Shown: positions 6,048 through 13,669 of the stretch, in pieces
How the letters are laid out: the number at the start of each line of letters is the position of its first letter
How positions within the stretch are numbered: position 1 is the stretch's first letter
IMG/VR virus record: IMGVR_UViG_3300047678_000829
Coordinates: 1 to 37,680 of that record
Reading direction: 5' to 3' (one strand)
Length of the DNA stretch: 37,680 bases
Source of the DNA: a virus
The notes under the pieces: model-generated
Seen by the model: the letters and a program-made list of their open reading frames with translations, nothing else
What the model was told of the DNA's origin: nothing
Databases searched by the model: none
Program-made: the position numbers and the translations under genes

Positions 6048-6989
6048 CTAAAGACTTGAATTCTTTATGAGTTCACGCTTCACCAGGCGTTTCAGTCTTC
6101 GCTGATCAGTGATCACCCGGATAACAGATTCCCTCCCCCCGGTTTGTATCGCTTTACGTATTGGCGAGCATTGTTCAAATAGTTCTGAGATCACCTGGGC
6201 GTCACTTAAACCGTTAAGCTGGCAAATAGCGGTCGCATCCTTCAATGTGCATCCGATCAGGCGGATGTACCTACGACCAAATCTGCTGTCGATTTCGTCA
6301 TATCCTTTGACCTGGTATTTAACGCCCCTTTTGATTTCTTTCTCCAGGTTCTCCGTACCGGCAATGATCACTCCGAGCATATCTTCACATTCATTGTACA
6401 ATGAGATAAAAAACCTTAGTGCCGAGCCTTTCAATTTATCGCCTTCATCAACGATCAGGAGAGGTTTATACGGGCTGCGGGATTTAAAGAAGTCGATTAC
6501 CAACTGAATAAGTTGATTAGGTGTTTTAAAGCCACGACCGGCATCAATACCCAGGCACCGGCATAGGTTGTCCAGGAATTCTCGTTTCCCCCAATCCCAA
6601 CAGCGGATATAGAAAACATTTTGTTGCTGCAATTTGTCTGCGATATCTTTCAGAGGAGCGCTTTTGCCGATGCCTGCCAAATCACTGATCGGAAGAAAAA
6701 GGCTGTTATTTTTTGCATCAGCGATCACTTTAAAAATGCTTTTGTAATCACTTGTTTCAGCAATCTTCCATTCACCATTTTCAACAGCGGGCTTCCATCC
6801 GAGTTTTTGCCCAATCTTCAACCACATTTCATCCCCTTTTGTCTTATAGGTATTATCAACAATTTGTGAAACAGTCGCACTTGATATGCCCAAAAAATGA
6901 GATACTGCAGAGTAGCTGCCAAGTGCCGTTTTCTTTAATTCAATTAAGGATTGAATTGCCTTTTTGTCTGCGTTAGTTAGTTGTGACAT
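6048..6989 (-). CDS. MuB-like AAA+ target-site/transposition ATPase
   Basis: 313 residues. In Mu, MuB binds target DNA in an ATP-dependent filament and activates MuA. Here an N-terminal helix-turn-helix (about 22-46, SYSAVSHFLGISSATVSQIV) is followed by an AAA+ core: P-loop AGIGKS at 105-110, Walker B PLLIVDEGD at 176-184, sensor-1 VIIAGTEN at 207-214, and DEIDSRFGRR at 231-240, a likely box VII arginine region. The first glycine of the classical G-x4-GK[ST] is Asp103, as a variant P-loop. It starts 19 nt after the transposase stop. The order A then B matches transposable phages. Confidence 0.92.
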   Translation of the reverse strand: MSQLTNADKKAIQSLIELKKTALGSYSAVSHFLGISSATVSQIVDNTYKTKGDEMWLKIGQKLGWKPAVENGEWKIAETSDYKSIFKVIADAKNNSLFLPISDLAGIGKSAPLKDIADKLQQQNVFYIRCWDWGKREFLDNLCRCLGIDAGRGFKTPNQLIQLVIDFFKSRSPYKPLLIVDEGDKLKGSALRFFISLYNECEDMLGVIIAGTENLEKEIKRGVKYQVKGYDEIDSRFGRRYIRLIGCTLKDATAICQLNGLSDAQVISELFEQCSPIRKAIQTGGRESVIRVITDQRRLKRLVKRELIKNSSL

Positions 6990-7007
6990 TTTCGTTTTGA
7001 TTTATGG

Positions 7008-9062
7008 TTAGTATTGGTCCCTGATATCATAACTATCAGGTCCGGAGTTTTCGTTGAATTGATTTACCAGGATAGCTGTCTCAGCCGTCTCGTATTCTCC
7101 CTTTGATATTTCGCCCTGCAGCAACACCGTTACTTCGCTACCAACTGCCATCTTCATTGATAGCTGTCTTTGTCTTTCGTCATTCAGGCTTCTGATTATC
7201 GCTTGTTGCTCATTGAACTTGCCCCACTGAGGATTCGGGCCATATATTTGAACACTTACTTCCTGTGCAGTGCCGAGATATTTTTTTAGAGGTCTGTCCG
7301 TAATCTCATATAGGTGAACCTGGGTAAGATCCTCCAGATCGTAACAGATGGTTACACGGTCATATTTGCTAACAACTTCAGGATCCTGGCAGCGAAAACT
7401 GAAAGGATAAGATTGGATGTCTATGTTGAGGAGACCTTCTCCGGTAAATTTGCGCTGAGTACGCAGGCCAAAGAGGTAAACTATCTGGTGGGTCTCCAGG
7501 GCGATAATATTGGGCTTTTCGCTGGCAATATGAAGTTCTGCAGGGGATTGCTCAACATAGCTGAATTTGCGGCTGTAATGGCTTAATTTAGTGCTTCTAT
7601 ATGCTTCTATTGTTTTACAGGCTTCATTTACTGCAGTGTCAAAATTCCAACCGTCCTTTTTCGCTTCCTGCCTCATCTTCTTTAACTGCTCTTTGCTGCG
7701 ATGTGCAAACTTATTTCGGCTTTGTATGCCTTCGCCATAGTAGTAATTGCTGGCTTGCATAAACACCTGCTGGTTGGTGCTGAACCATCTCTCCAGGGAC
7801 GCTTTGCCTGTTGCCTTGTGCATGAAAGTCACTTTTACGCCTCTGTTCTTCAAGTCGTCAAACAAAGCAGTCATCTCCTCGGTATTGTGACCAGGGAAAC
7901 GGTCCATTGACAATTGATATGGGAGATAACCGGTTTGCTCTACAGCCATCTTGAGAGCATTGTGTACCACCCACCGGTTTTCTGATATATCGAAAGAGTA
8001 ACCCAGGATATCACCAGAATGAACATCTCTCACTGCTACGATGTACAGGAATACATTTTTACCATTCAATTGGAAGTCTATAAAATTGACCCTTGTTCCA
8101 TCTACCTGCCAGCAGTCTCCGGCATGAAGTGCATTTTGGAATGGGATGTATCCTCGGTATTGCTGGCCATGCCTTCCCTTTTCACCGAATCGTTCAGGGC
8201 CAGTGAGCCAACGAGTATTATGCTGGCTAAGGAAATCTTGCATCCATCGATATGAGGGAATTCGTTTTTCTGTGACCTTACACATCCATTCAACTTTTCG
8301 GATGATGTGTGAATCCGTGTAGTTCCTTCCTTCCTTCCTAAGTTCCAAAAGCCAAGATTGTATTTCATCATCATTACAGTGAGCAGCGGCATTACTATTA
8401 CCGGCCCGGGGGAGTTTAATTTCTCCAGCAGCTTGCTGACTTGTTGTGAATCTTCCTCCATTAATAAGAGACTTGAGGTTTCTGTAATTCTTAGGGAGGT
8501 ACTTGAAATCGTTTGCCGAGATGAAACTCGAAATATCTTTGAAGAATCCGCTCTTTGACGTATCAATACCGAATTGCTCTTTGTAAAGTACCGCTGCCAT
8601 ACAAAGCGTGGCAGCTTTTGCGAGATTAACCTGTTGTGTTTTTGTGCAATCGGCATAGTATGGGAGTAAGGTGTGATAATGTTGCTCGATGTATTGATTA
8701 AAGAAAGTTTCAAGAGGAGTTACTTCTGTTGCCTGCAACTGCTTAGACATTTCGATCAGCTTCAAACGGCTAGGCAACTGACCCAGGTAGTTCGTTGGCT
8801 GTTTTTCAGGAATGTTGTCATACGCATAATAAAATTGACCGAATGCTTTTCCCCACCTCCAGGACTTCCTGGTATCAGGGAGGAAACTTTTATTCTTATG
8901 ACAAGGTTGAACAGTGCTTTTATAAACCGGCCTTGCTTTTCTATCGAGGTATGCTTTCGACAAACCTTCAAGATTCATCAAAAGGAATTGTTCACTAAGC
9001 CATACAGCAGGGACCTCGTTTTCTTGCCGGCGAACCAAAATGTCGTTAGGTTTTATTTGCAT
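7008..9062 (-). CDS. MuA-like DDE transposase
   Basis: 684 residues, close to the length of Mu transposase (663). The rve/RNase H-like core is clear: WQVDGTRVNF with Asp321, SMDRFPGHNT with Asp387 and KASLERWFSTNQ with Glu424, the DDE triad with 36 residues between the second Asp and Glu. Before it lie helical DNA-binding parts (about 100-310, including RKEGRNYTDSHIIRKVEWM and a helix pair near 268-285). After it comes a Mu-transposase C-terminal beta-barrel region (about 515-610) and a MuB-contact-like tail. It carries out strand transfer for integration and replicative transposition. The stop is 19 nt before MuB, so the two form one unit. Confidence 0.95.
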   Translation of the reverse strand: MQIKPNDILVRRQENEVPAVWLSEQFLLMNLEGLSKAYLDRKARPVYKSTVQPCHKNKSFLPDTRKSWRWGKAFGQFYYAYDNIPEKQPTNYLGQLPSRLKLIEMSKQLQATEVTPLETFFNQYIEQHYHTLLPYYADCTKTQQVNLAKAATLCMAAVLYKEQFGIDTSKSGFFKDISSFISANDFKYLPKNYRNLKSLINGGRFTTSQQAAGEIKLPRAGNSNAAAHCNDDEIQSWLLELRKEGRNYTDSHIIRKVEWMCKVTEKRIPSYRWMQDFLSQHNTRWLTGPERFGEKGRHGQQYRGYIPFQNALHAGDCWQVDGTRVNFIDFQLNGKNVFLYIVAVRDVHSGDILGYSFDISENRWVVHNALKMAVEQTGYLPYQLSMDRFPGHNTEEMTALFDDLKNRGVKVTFMHKATGKASLERWFSTNQQVFMQASNYYYGEGIQSRNKFAHRSKEQLKKMRQEAKKDGWNFDTAVNEACKTIEAYRSTKLSHYSRKFSYVEQSPAELHIASEKPNIIALETHQIVYLFGLRTQRKFTGEGLLNIDIQSYPFSFRCQDPEVVSKYDRVTICYDLEDLTQVHLYEITDRPLKKYLGTAQEVSVQIYGPNPQWGKFNEQQAIIRSLNDERQRQLSMKMAVGSEVTVLLQGEISKGEYETAETAILVNQFNENSGPDSYDIRDQY

Positions 9063-9067
9063 GAGGG

Positions 9068-9301
9068 TTAGGCGGTTTTAGCTAGTTTTTGTAAATCGGT
9101 AATGAGTTTGCTTTTGCCATCAGAATATTTTCTGTACAGCTTTTTTATCTTTTCTGCCTTTACCATCGCATTTTTTCCTTTTGGAGTATACCCTTTTGCA
9201 ATGACCTGTCGTACGTAACGATCTGATACATTTACTACTGAAGCGACAACCGTTGCAGCATCATTCAATTTTTTAGGGATATTTCCTGTGCCTTTTATCA
9301 T
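9068..9301 (-). CDS. Ner-like small DNA-binding regulator
   Basis: 77 residues from the ATG at 9301; a longer frame to 9352 would begin upstream of the predicted promoter -7 element and run through operator O1, so it is unlikely. The core AATVVASVVNVSDRYVRQVIAKG reads as a helix-turn-helix, and the rest is lysine-rich. Position (first gene of the leftward early operon, opposite the repressor) matches Ner of Mu, which damps early and repressor transcription. An operator-like sequence (O3) lies inside the gene. Identity as Ner is by position and size, not by close sequence similarity. Confidence 0.65.
   Translation of the reverse strand: MIKGTGNIPKKLNDAATVVASVVNVSDRYVRQVIAKGYTPKGKNAMVKAEKIKKLYRKYSDGKSKLITDLQKLAKTA
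9118..9137. promoter_or_regulatory. Operator-like site O3 inside the Ner-like gene
   Basis: Matches O1 at 16 of 20 positions, including the block ATATTTTCTGTAC. The left arm is degenerate. Being within coding sequence (it encodes part of a YRKYSDG segment) it may be fortuitous, but a third, intragenic operator would be in line with multi-operator repressor control. Confidence 0.35.
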
Positions 9302-9326
9302 TACCTTTATTTCTGACTTGCGGAAA

Positions 9327-9358
9327 CAAAGTACAGGATATTTTCTGTACAATCCAAA
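9327..9358 (-). promoter_or_regulatory. Probable early promoter (leftward), Bacteroidota type
   Basis: On the leftward strand TTTG (9358-9355) is followed after 21 nt by TACTTTG (9333-9327), one base short of the Bacteroidota -33/-7 pattern TTTG-N19-21-TAnnTTTG. It overlaps operator O1 completely, and transcription would begin near 9320, just upstream of the ATG at 9301. Confidence 0.5.
9331..9350. promoter_or_regulatory. Operator O1 (inverted repeat)
   Basis: Perfect inverted repeat GTACAG-N8-CTGTAC, 30 bp upstream of the Ner-like ATG and 41 bp upstream of the repressor ATG. Probable binding site of the LexA-like repressor; it covers the early promoter. Confidence 0.7.
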
Positions 9359-9362
9359 TTTT

Positions 9363-9382
9363 TCACAGGAAATTTTCTATAT
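9363..9382. promoter_or_regulatory. Operator O2
   Basis: Matches O1 at 15 of 20 positions (ACAGGAAATTTTCTAT core). Centre-to-centre distance from O1 is 32 bp, about three helical turns, so bound dimers would lie on the same face of the DNA. Ends 9 bp before the repressor ATG, so it could serve autoregulation. Confidence 0.55.
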
Positions 9383-9390
9383 CCCTATTT

Positions 9391-10170
9391 ATGAAAGTCA
9401 TAGAACGTCTAGAAGTTTATATTAAGAAAAAGGGCATAAGCCTTAACAGTATTGACGTTGCGCTTAATTTAAGCAACGGATATATCGGGAAACAGATCAA
9501 AAGCAAGGCTTCTATTGGGTCTGATATACTACAGAAAATAATCTCACATCTACAGGATTTAAACCCTACCTGGTTGTTAACTGGAAAAGGAGATATGATA
9601 TTAAAACCCCATCAATCTTTGTCTGATTCGGGAAAAACAACCCTACCTGCTATTGTGGTAACAGATAAAAAGGGACAGGAACAGATCCTAATGATGGACA
9701 GTAAAGCAGCTGCAGGTTTTCCAGCACACATTAACGACGCTGATTTCTATAAGAAACTTCCAACAATGGCTTTGCCGCAGGTGAGTAATCAGAGCGGCAC
9801 TTTTATTTGTGTTCAGATCACAGGTGATTCGATGTCTCCAACAATACAACATGATCAATGGGTTGTGGCTCGATATGAAGAAGAGTTTGAAAATATTCGT
9901 GGAGGTGATATCTGCTTGGTTGTAACGGAGACGAACGGGGTAATCTGTAAACGAATTTATCCTAATAAAAAGACAGGCGGCATTGAGTGTGTATCGGATA
10001 ATGAACAGTATACGGCGTTTGAACTTCAGAGAGGACAGTACCAACAGCTATATAAATTTACTTGCTCTATAAGTTTCACAGCACCAGGAGAGCCAGCCAG
10101 TGAATTAAGAAAAGAGATAAAGAGATTTGAAAAAAGACTTTCTGTACTAGAAAAAAAAATGAACCTATGA
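9391..10170 (+). CDS. LexA/CI-like phage repressor (HTH + S24 peptidase)
   Basis: 259 residues. The N-terminal helix-turn-helix (about 15-50, ISLNSIDVALNLSNGYIGKQI) is of the Bacteroidota XRE/CI kind with the following LNPTWLLTGKGDM hinge. A S24 self-cleaving domain follows: predicted cleavage after Ala108 in SKAAAGFP, catalytic Ser147 in TGDSMSPTI and Lys187 in GVICKRIY. The C-terminus adds a short coiled coil (ELRKEIKRFEKRLSVLEKKM). It should hold the prophage silent and be inactivated by RecA-stimulated self-cleavage after DNA damage. Divergent from the early operon, with operators between. Confidence 0.92.
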   Translation: MKVIERLEVYIKKKGISLNSIDVALNLSNGYIGKQIKSKASIGSDILQKIISHLQDLNPTWLLTGKGDMILKPHQSLSDSGKTTLPAIVVTDKKGQEQILMMDSKAAAGFPAHINDADFYKKLPTMALPQVSNQSGTFICVQITGDSMSPTIQHDQWVVARYEEEFENIRGGDICLVVTETNGVICKRIYPNKKTGGIECVSDNEQYTAFELQRGQYQQLYKFTCSISFTAPGEPASELRKEIKRFEKRLSVLEKKMNL

Positions 10171-10598
10171 AGACGATTTTAATCTTTGCAGCATTTTTAT
10201 TAGCCGCAGCTAACCTGTTTTCACAGAGTCGGATAAAGAGTGATTGCATAAATGAAAAAAAATGTATTGATTCGATTTCTAAAATTTACAATTTTAAGTA
10301 TCTAGGTAACAATGAATACTTAAATACTGGATATGACACTTATTTATACAAGACTCCGACCAATGATACTGTATATTTTGTTACTTATACAAAAGGGAAG
10401 CTCGAGAAAATCACCTCAATAGTCGGTTCGTATGAAACCCTAATCGAATTGATCTATAAAAAATGGTATGGAAGAGTTGCCGATTTCCAGAAAATAAAAT
10501 CTGAAGGATCTGACTACTGGACCCCCGAACTAGTAAACAGGGCTATCAATATTTCAAAGAACAGACTTAACAACAACTGGACGCTAAAAATTTATTAA
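10167..10598 (+). CDS. Small secreted protein coupled to the repressor (candidate lysogenic conversion gene)
   Basis: 143 residues. Not recognised. A clear signal peptide (MKTILIFAAFLLAAANLFSQS, cleavage near Ser19-Gln20) precedes a soluble domain of about 120 residues with two cysteines close together (DCINEKKC). The ATG overlaps the repressor stop by 4 nt (ATGA), so it should be made whenever the repressor is made, i.e. in the lysogen. It ends convergently on the tail terminator gene, with the two stop codons overlapping. Confidence 0.75.
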   Translation: MKTILIFAAFLLAAANLFSQSRIKSDCINEKKCIDSISKIYNFKYLGNNEYLNTGYDTYLYKTPTNDTVYFVTYTKGKLEKITSIVGSYETLIELIYKKWYGRVADFQKIKSEGSDYWTPELVNRAINISKNRLNNNWTLKIY

Positions 10599-11110
10599 TC
10601 CAGTTTTTTCTTTAGATTTCCTTTTTGCAGGTTAATTGCAATGTCATCCAGGAGAGTACCCTCAATTCCGACATTATCATAAATTGTAGTTGTATAACCC
10701 AGAATGGTATAACAAATAACACCAGTATCAACAGCGGCATCTTCCGATCGTTGTATCTTATTGAATCCTGGTCCTTGCAAATCATCCAGAATCCTTTGCA
10801 CTGCAGTATGAAAGAATGCTTTCTTCAATGCGTCATCTGATCCCACATAAATATTTGCTGTTTCCCAGGGTTCGTCTGTCACTACATGAAAGGCGAGGGA
10901 AACTTCCCCGGTATAAGTTTTGCCCACCATGTTCCATTTCACCCCCCACTGAATAAAAATTGCCGGGATCCCATACAACTCAAACTGCTCAGGATTTAGT
11001 GTTTGTCCACGATACCTGTCAATGGTTCTCACTGGCTGTAAACCAGCATTCGTTAACTCCGAGTTTTTTTGTTCAAACAGTTCGTAAACTGCCTTTATAA
11101 TGTTATCCAT
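10595..11110 (-). CDS. Tail terminator/neck-like protein
   Basis: 171 residues, ATG at 11110. By position (next to gpG) and by pattern (N-terminal helix NIIKAVYELFEQ, then strands YGIPAIFIQWGVKW, EVSLAFHVVTDEP, and the C-terminal VICYTILGYTTTIYDN) it resembles the small alpha-beta tail terminator or neck proteins that cap the tail tube. The match is to general architecture only. Last gene of the leftward structural block. Confidence 0.55.
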   Translation of the reverse strand: MDNIIKAVYELFEQKNSELTNAGLQPVRTIDRYRGQTLNPEQFELYGIPAIFIQWGVKWNMVGKTYTGEVSLAFHVVTDEPWETANIYVGSDDALKKAFFHTAVQRILDDLQGPGFNKIQRSEDAAVDTGVICYTILGYTTTIYDNVGIEGTLLDDIAINLQKGNLKKKLD

Positions 11111-11111
11111 A

Positions 11112-11699
11112 TTAAATTTTTGATGAATTCTTTTTTAAAGTGCTAATCATCTGATCCTGGACTTCCTGAACAACGACCTTTTCGACCATTGGCGACACAC
11201 CTGCAAACTGTCTTTTAGCTATGTCCATTTTCCTTCTGTGCGTGCCTACCTGGATGGGGCCTTTTGAATCATCAATCTGTTTGCTGGTCCTTTTTCGCTG
11301 CTTCCCTTTTTTGTCAGTGTAACTTTCCTTTACATTCCTAAACCTCCTGCGCCGATATGCTCCAACTGTTACAGTTCCTGTGAAACCTTCGTTATGTGCT
11401 TTTGCGTACCCCCTGGTAAGCCTTGTTGTACCAATGATCACTCTTTCAGATGTAACACTTATGATCTGTAAGTCTCTTTTAAGAACACCTCTTTTTACCA
11501 GTATTGCACGACCTCTGTTTTTCTTACCGGCATCTTTTCTTTTCCTGAACGCTCTTCCATATATGTCCTGACCTTTTACAAAACGGGATTTATAGAAATT
11601 CAAAACCTTCACGGCTGCAAACCTGGGCAGTTTGGGGTATAGTCTGCTCATTGCATCCACGATCCGGATATAGTCTCTCATTTCCCTTGCGTTCATCAT
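11112..11699 (-). CDS. Phage virion morphogenesis protein (Mu gpG-like)
   Basis: 195 residues, very basic. The pattern of a helical start (MRDYIRIVDAMSRLYPKLPRFAAVKVLNFYKSRF), FRKRKDAGKKNRGRAILVKRGVLKRDLQI, then RVIIGTTRLTRGYAKAHNEGFTGTV and a basic loop is the PF05069 (Mu gpG / P2 gpS) family, needed for tail completion or head-tail joining. In the family the 'Y-A-x-x-H-n/q-E-G' stretch is conserved, as here. The start overlaps the tape-measure stop (ATGA). Confidence 0.85.
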   Translation of the reverse strand: MMNAREMRDYIRIVDAMSRLYPKLPRFAAVKVLNFYKSRFVKGQDIYGRAFRKRKDAGKKNRGRAILVKRGVLKRDLQIISVTSERVIIGTTRLTRGYAKAHNEGFTGTVTVGAYRRRRFRNVKESYTDKKGKQRKRTSKQIDDSKGPIQVGTHRRKMDIAKRQFAGVSPMVEKVVVQEVQDQMISTLKKNSSKI

Positions 11700-13573
11700 G
11701 CCCCACCGTATGATTTACCCAGGTTAACGAATGCACGCTGTATCATCTCATCAAAAAATCTTTCAATCTCTGTTTTGTCCATATTAGCGATCTGTGGGTT
11801 GTTGCTGATAAAATTTCCTTCAACAATTGAAAGTTTGTTAATGGTAATTATCCTGGTCTGTGTCCCGCTCGATATGCCTCCGTCGTCTTTCTTTTTCTTA
11901 TTCTTATCAATTTCAGAAAGCACTCCCTTTACTTTCGCATTTGGTTGCTCTTCCGGCTTGTACATATTTAGCGGTATGGGCTTTAAGGGGTTACCCATGT
12001 TGGTAAGATTCTCGGCATCATTCCACGAAAAGTTTTTTGCATTGTCGAGCCGCTTGTTGTACTCTGCGGAACTGGCTGGAACGTACTCTTCTTTTTTGTC
12101 TCCGGAGGAAAATGGATTAAGGCTTTTAATTTTTCCGTAAACCCAATCTATCGCATCGAGCATCGGACCGATAGTGTGATCAAACAGCCATTCAATTTTA
12201 TCAACTACCCATCCTACAATATCAAACACACCTTTAATAATTGTGCCAATAGCGGAAAAGATATCTTTTAAAAATTCACTTTTTGAAGTCCATTCCATAA
12301 TTTTCCTCGGCATGAACGTGAGCATTTTGAAAGTCCTGGCCAAGTATTCGAAGAGCATGCCAAATCCCTCCACTATTACAGGCATCCATTCCTCCATGAA
12401 TGGCTTCATCCACTCAGCTCCATCCCCCAGGGCTTCGTTAACCCTTTCGCCGATTTTAACCCACGCCGAATCAACCTGGTTACTGAATAGTGTAAAGTTG
12501 TCCATCGAAGAGGAAGACGCATCAATTGCTTTTGTAAGTTGCCCCTGGCTATTTGTAGTAAAATCAATGATCTCTTTAAATTTGGCCGCATCCATACTCA
12601 AGGCGCTGAATGCTCCCGCGGCTTCCATATCAAGCCCTAAGAAATCAAGGACCTTTGTTCTCTTTTCATCAGTAAGGCCCCTGAGCGCCACATTCAGATC
12701 GTTAATGATGCTGGTTAGAGGTTTGACTTTTCCTGCCTGGTCAAAAATGGTAACTCCGATTTTTTTGAATTTCTCAACTTTCTCCGGATCTCCCAGGACC
12801 TTAAAGGCATTCTCCAAAAGTGTTGCGGATCTTTCTGCAGTTTGTCCCTGTGCAGTAAGGTATGCGTATGCACCAGCAACCTGCTCCATATTGATTCCCA
12901 CGTTTTTTGCAACGGGAATGATCTTAGGCAAATAGTTGGCGATGTCCTGGAATTCTGCATTACCCTTATTGAGTGTTGCAAAAAGAATATCATAAACACG
13001 AGTAGCATCAGTAATCCCGCTGCTATTCATTGAAGCTGCTGCAGCTTTAGCAACAACCTCAACATCTGTAAACCCAGCCTTAGCTGCCTGCAGGGTAGGT
13101 TCAAGTGTTTTTAATGCCGTATCCTTATCCATGCCAGCACTAAGCAGTATATTATATGCCTGTGGTGTTGCCTGTACGGCGTTATCAAGTTTACTGTTAG
13201 CTGCAACATCTAAAACATGGGCTGAGGTCTTTTTAAAATCCGCTCTGCTTTCCTGGGCAGTAACATTTGCCTTTAGCATCGCTGACTCAAACTGATGCGC
13301 CATTCTGCTTGCATGTGCGTATGCTCCGGCAAGTGCGACAACCGCAGCTGCAACCAGGCCAATAGGATTTGCAAGCAAACTCAGTGCATTACCTAGCCCA
13401 GGAATCTGGGCTGCCATGCTTTTAAAATTGGTTACAAACGAATTTGTAAGGCCAGATAATTTGCCTTTAAATTCGCTTATGTTTTTGTTGATGTAGTCTC
13501 TTCCCTGGTTGAAGCCTTGCTTCAGCTTGTTTTTCATCTCAAGCCAAACAGTAACTTTTGCTTTTCCATCCAT
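11696..13573 (-). CDS. Tail tape measure protein
   Basis: 625 residues. It has an N-terminal charged helix, a hydrophobic segment at about 64-86 (ALSLLANPIGLVAAAVVALAG), a TP901-type tape-measure core (about 95-370, with PQAYNILLSAGMDKDTALKTLEPTLQAAK and the AYAYLTAQGQTAERSATLL motif), and a second membrane-active region at 400-480 (MPFMEEW...IIKGVFDIVGWVVDKIEWLF). It sets tail length and helps DNA pass into the cell. At about 1.5 A per residue this predicts a tail of roughly 90 nm (inference). Odd placement: on the opposite strand from the tube and chaperone genes and about 10 kb away. Confidence 0.9.
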   Translation of the reverse strand: MDGKAKVTVWLEMKNKLKQGFNQGRDYINKNISEFKGKLSGLTNSFVTNFKSMAAQIPGLGNALSLLANPIGLVAAAVVALAGAYAHASRMAHQFESAMLKANVTAQESRADFKKTSAHVLDVAANSKLDNAVQATPQAYNILLSAGMDKDTALKTLEPTLQAAKAGFTDVEVVAKAAAASMNSSGITDATRVYDILFATLNKGNAEFQDIANYLPKIIPVAKNVGINMEQVAGAYAYLTAQGQTAERSATLLENAFKVLGDPEKVEKFKKIGVTIFDQAGKVKPLTSIINDLNVALRGLTDEKRTKVLDFLGLDMEAAGAFSALSMDAAKFKEIIDFTTNSQGQLTKAIDASSSSMDNFTLFSNQVDSAWVKIGERVNEALGDGAEWMKPFMEEWMPVIVEGFGMLFEYLARTFKMLTFMPRKIMEWTSKSEFLKDIFSAIGTIIKGVFDIVGWVVDKIEWLFDHTIGPMLDAIDWVYGKIKSLNPFSSGDKKEEYVPASSAEYNKRLDNAKNFSWNDAENLTNMGNPLKPIPLNMYKPEEQPNAKVKGVLSEIDKNKKKKDDGGISSGTQTRIITINKLSIVEGNFISNNPQIANMDKTEIERFFDEMIQRAFVNLGKSYGGA

Positions 13574-13669
13574 ATTGTAAAAAATTATATATTCTTGTTC
13601 TCAAATTTGGGTGGATCCCTGGCCGTCAATGATCATTAAAGCCATTGCACCGTGTGCAACTGTTGCGAA

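Noticed and set aside
13645-13659. Small hairpin TTGCAC-CGT-GTGCAA between portal fusion and tape measure genes
   Set aside because: 6-bp stem without T-run; too weak to call as a terminator, although it resembles part of the 18865 palindrome.
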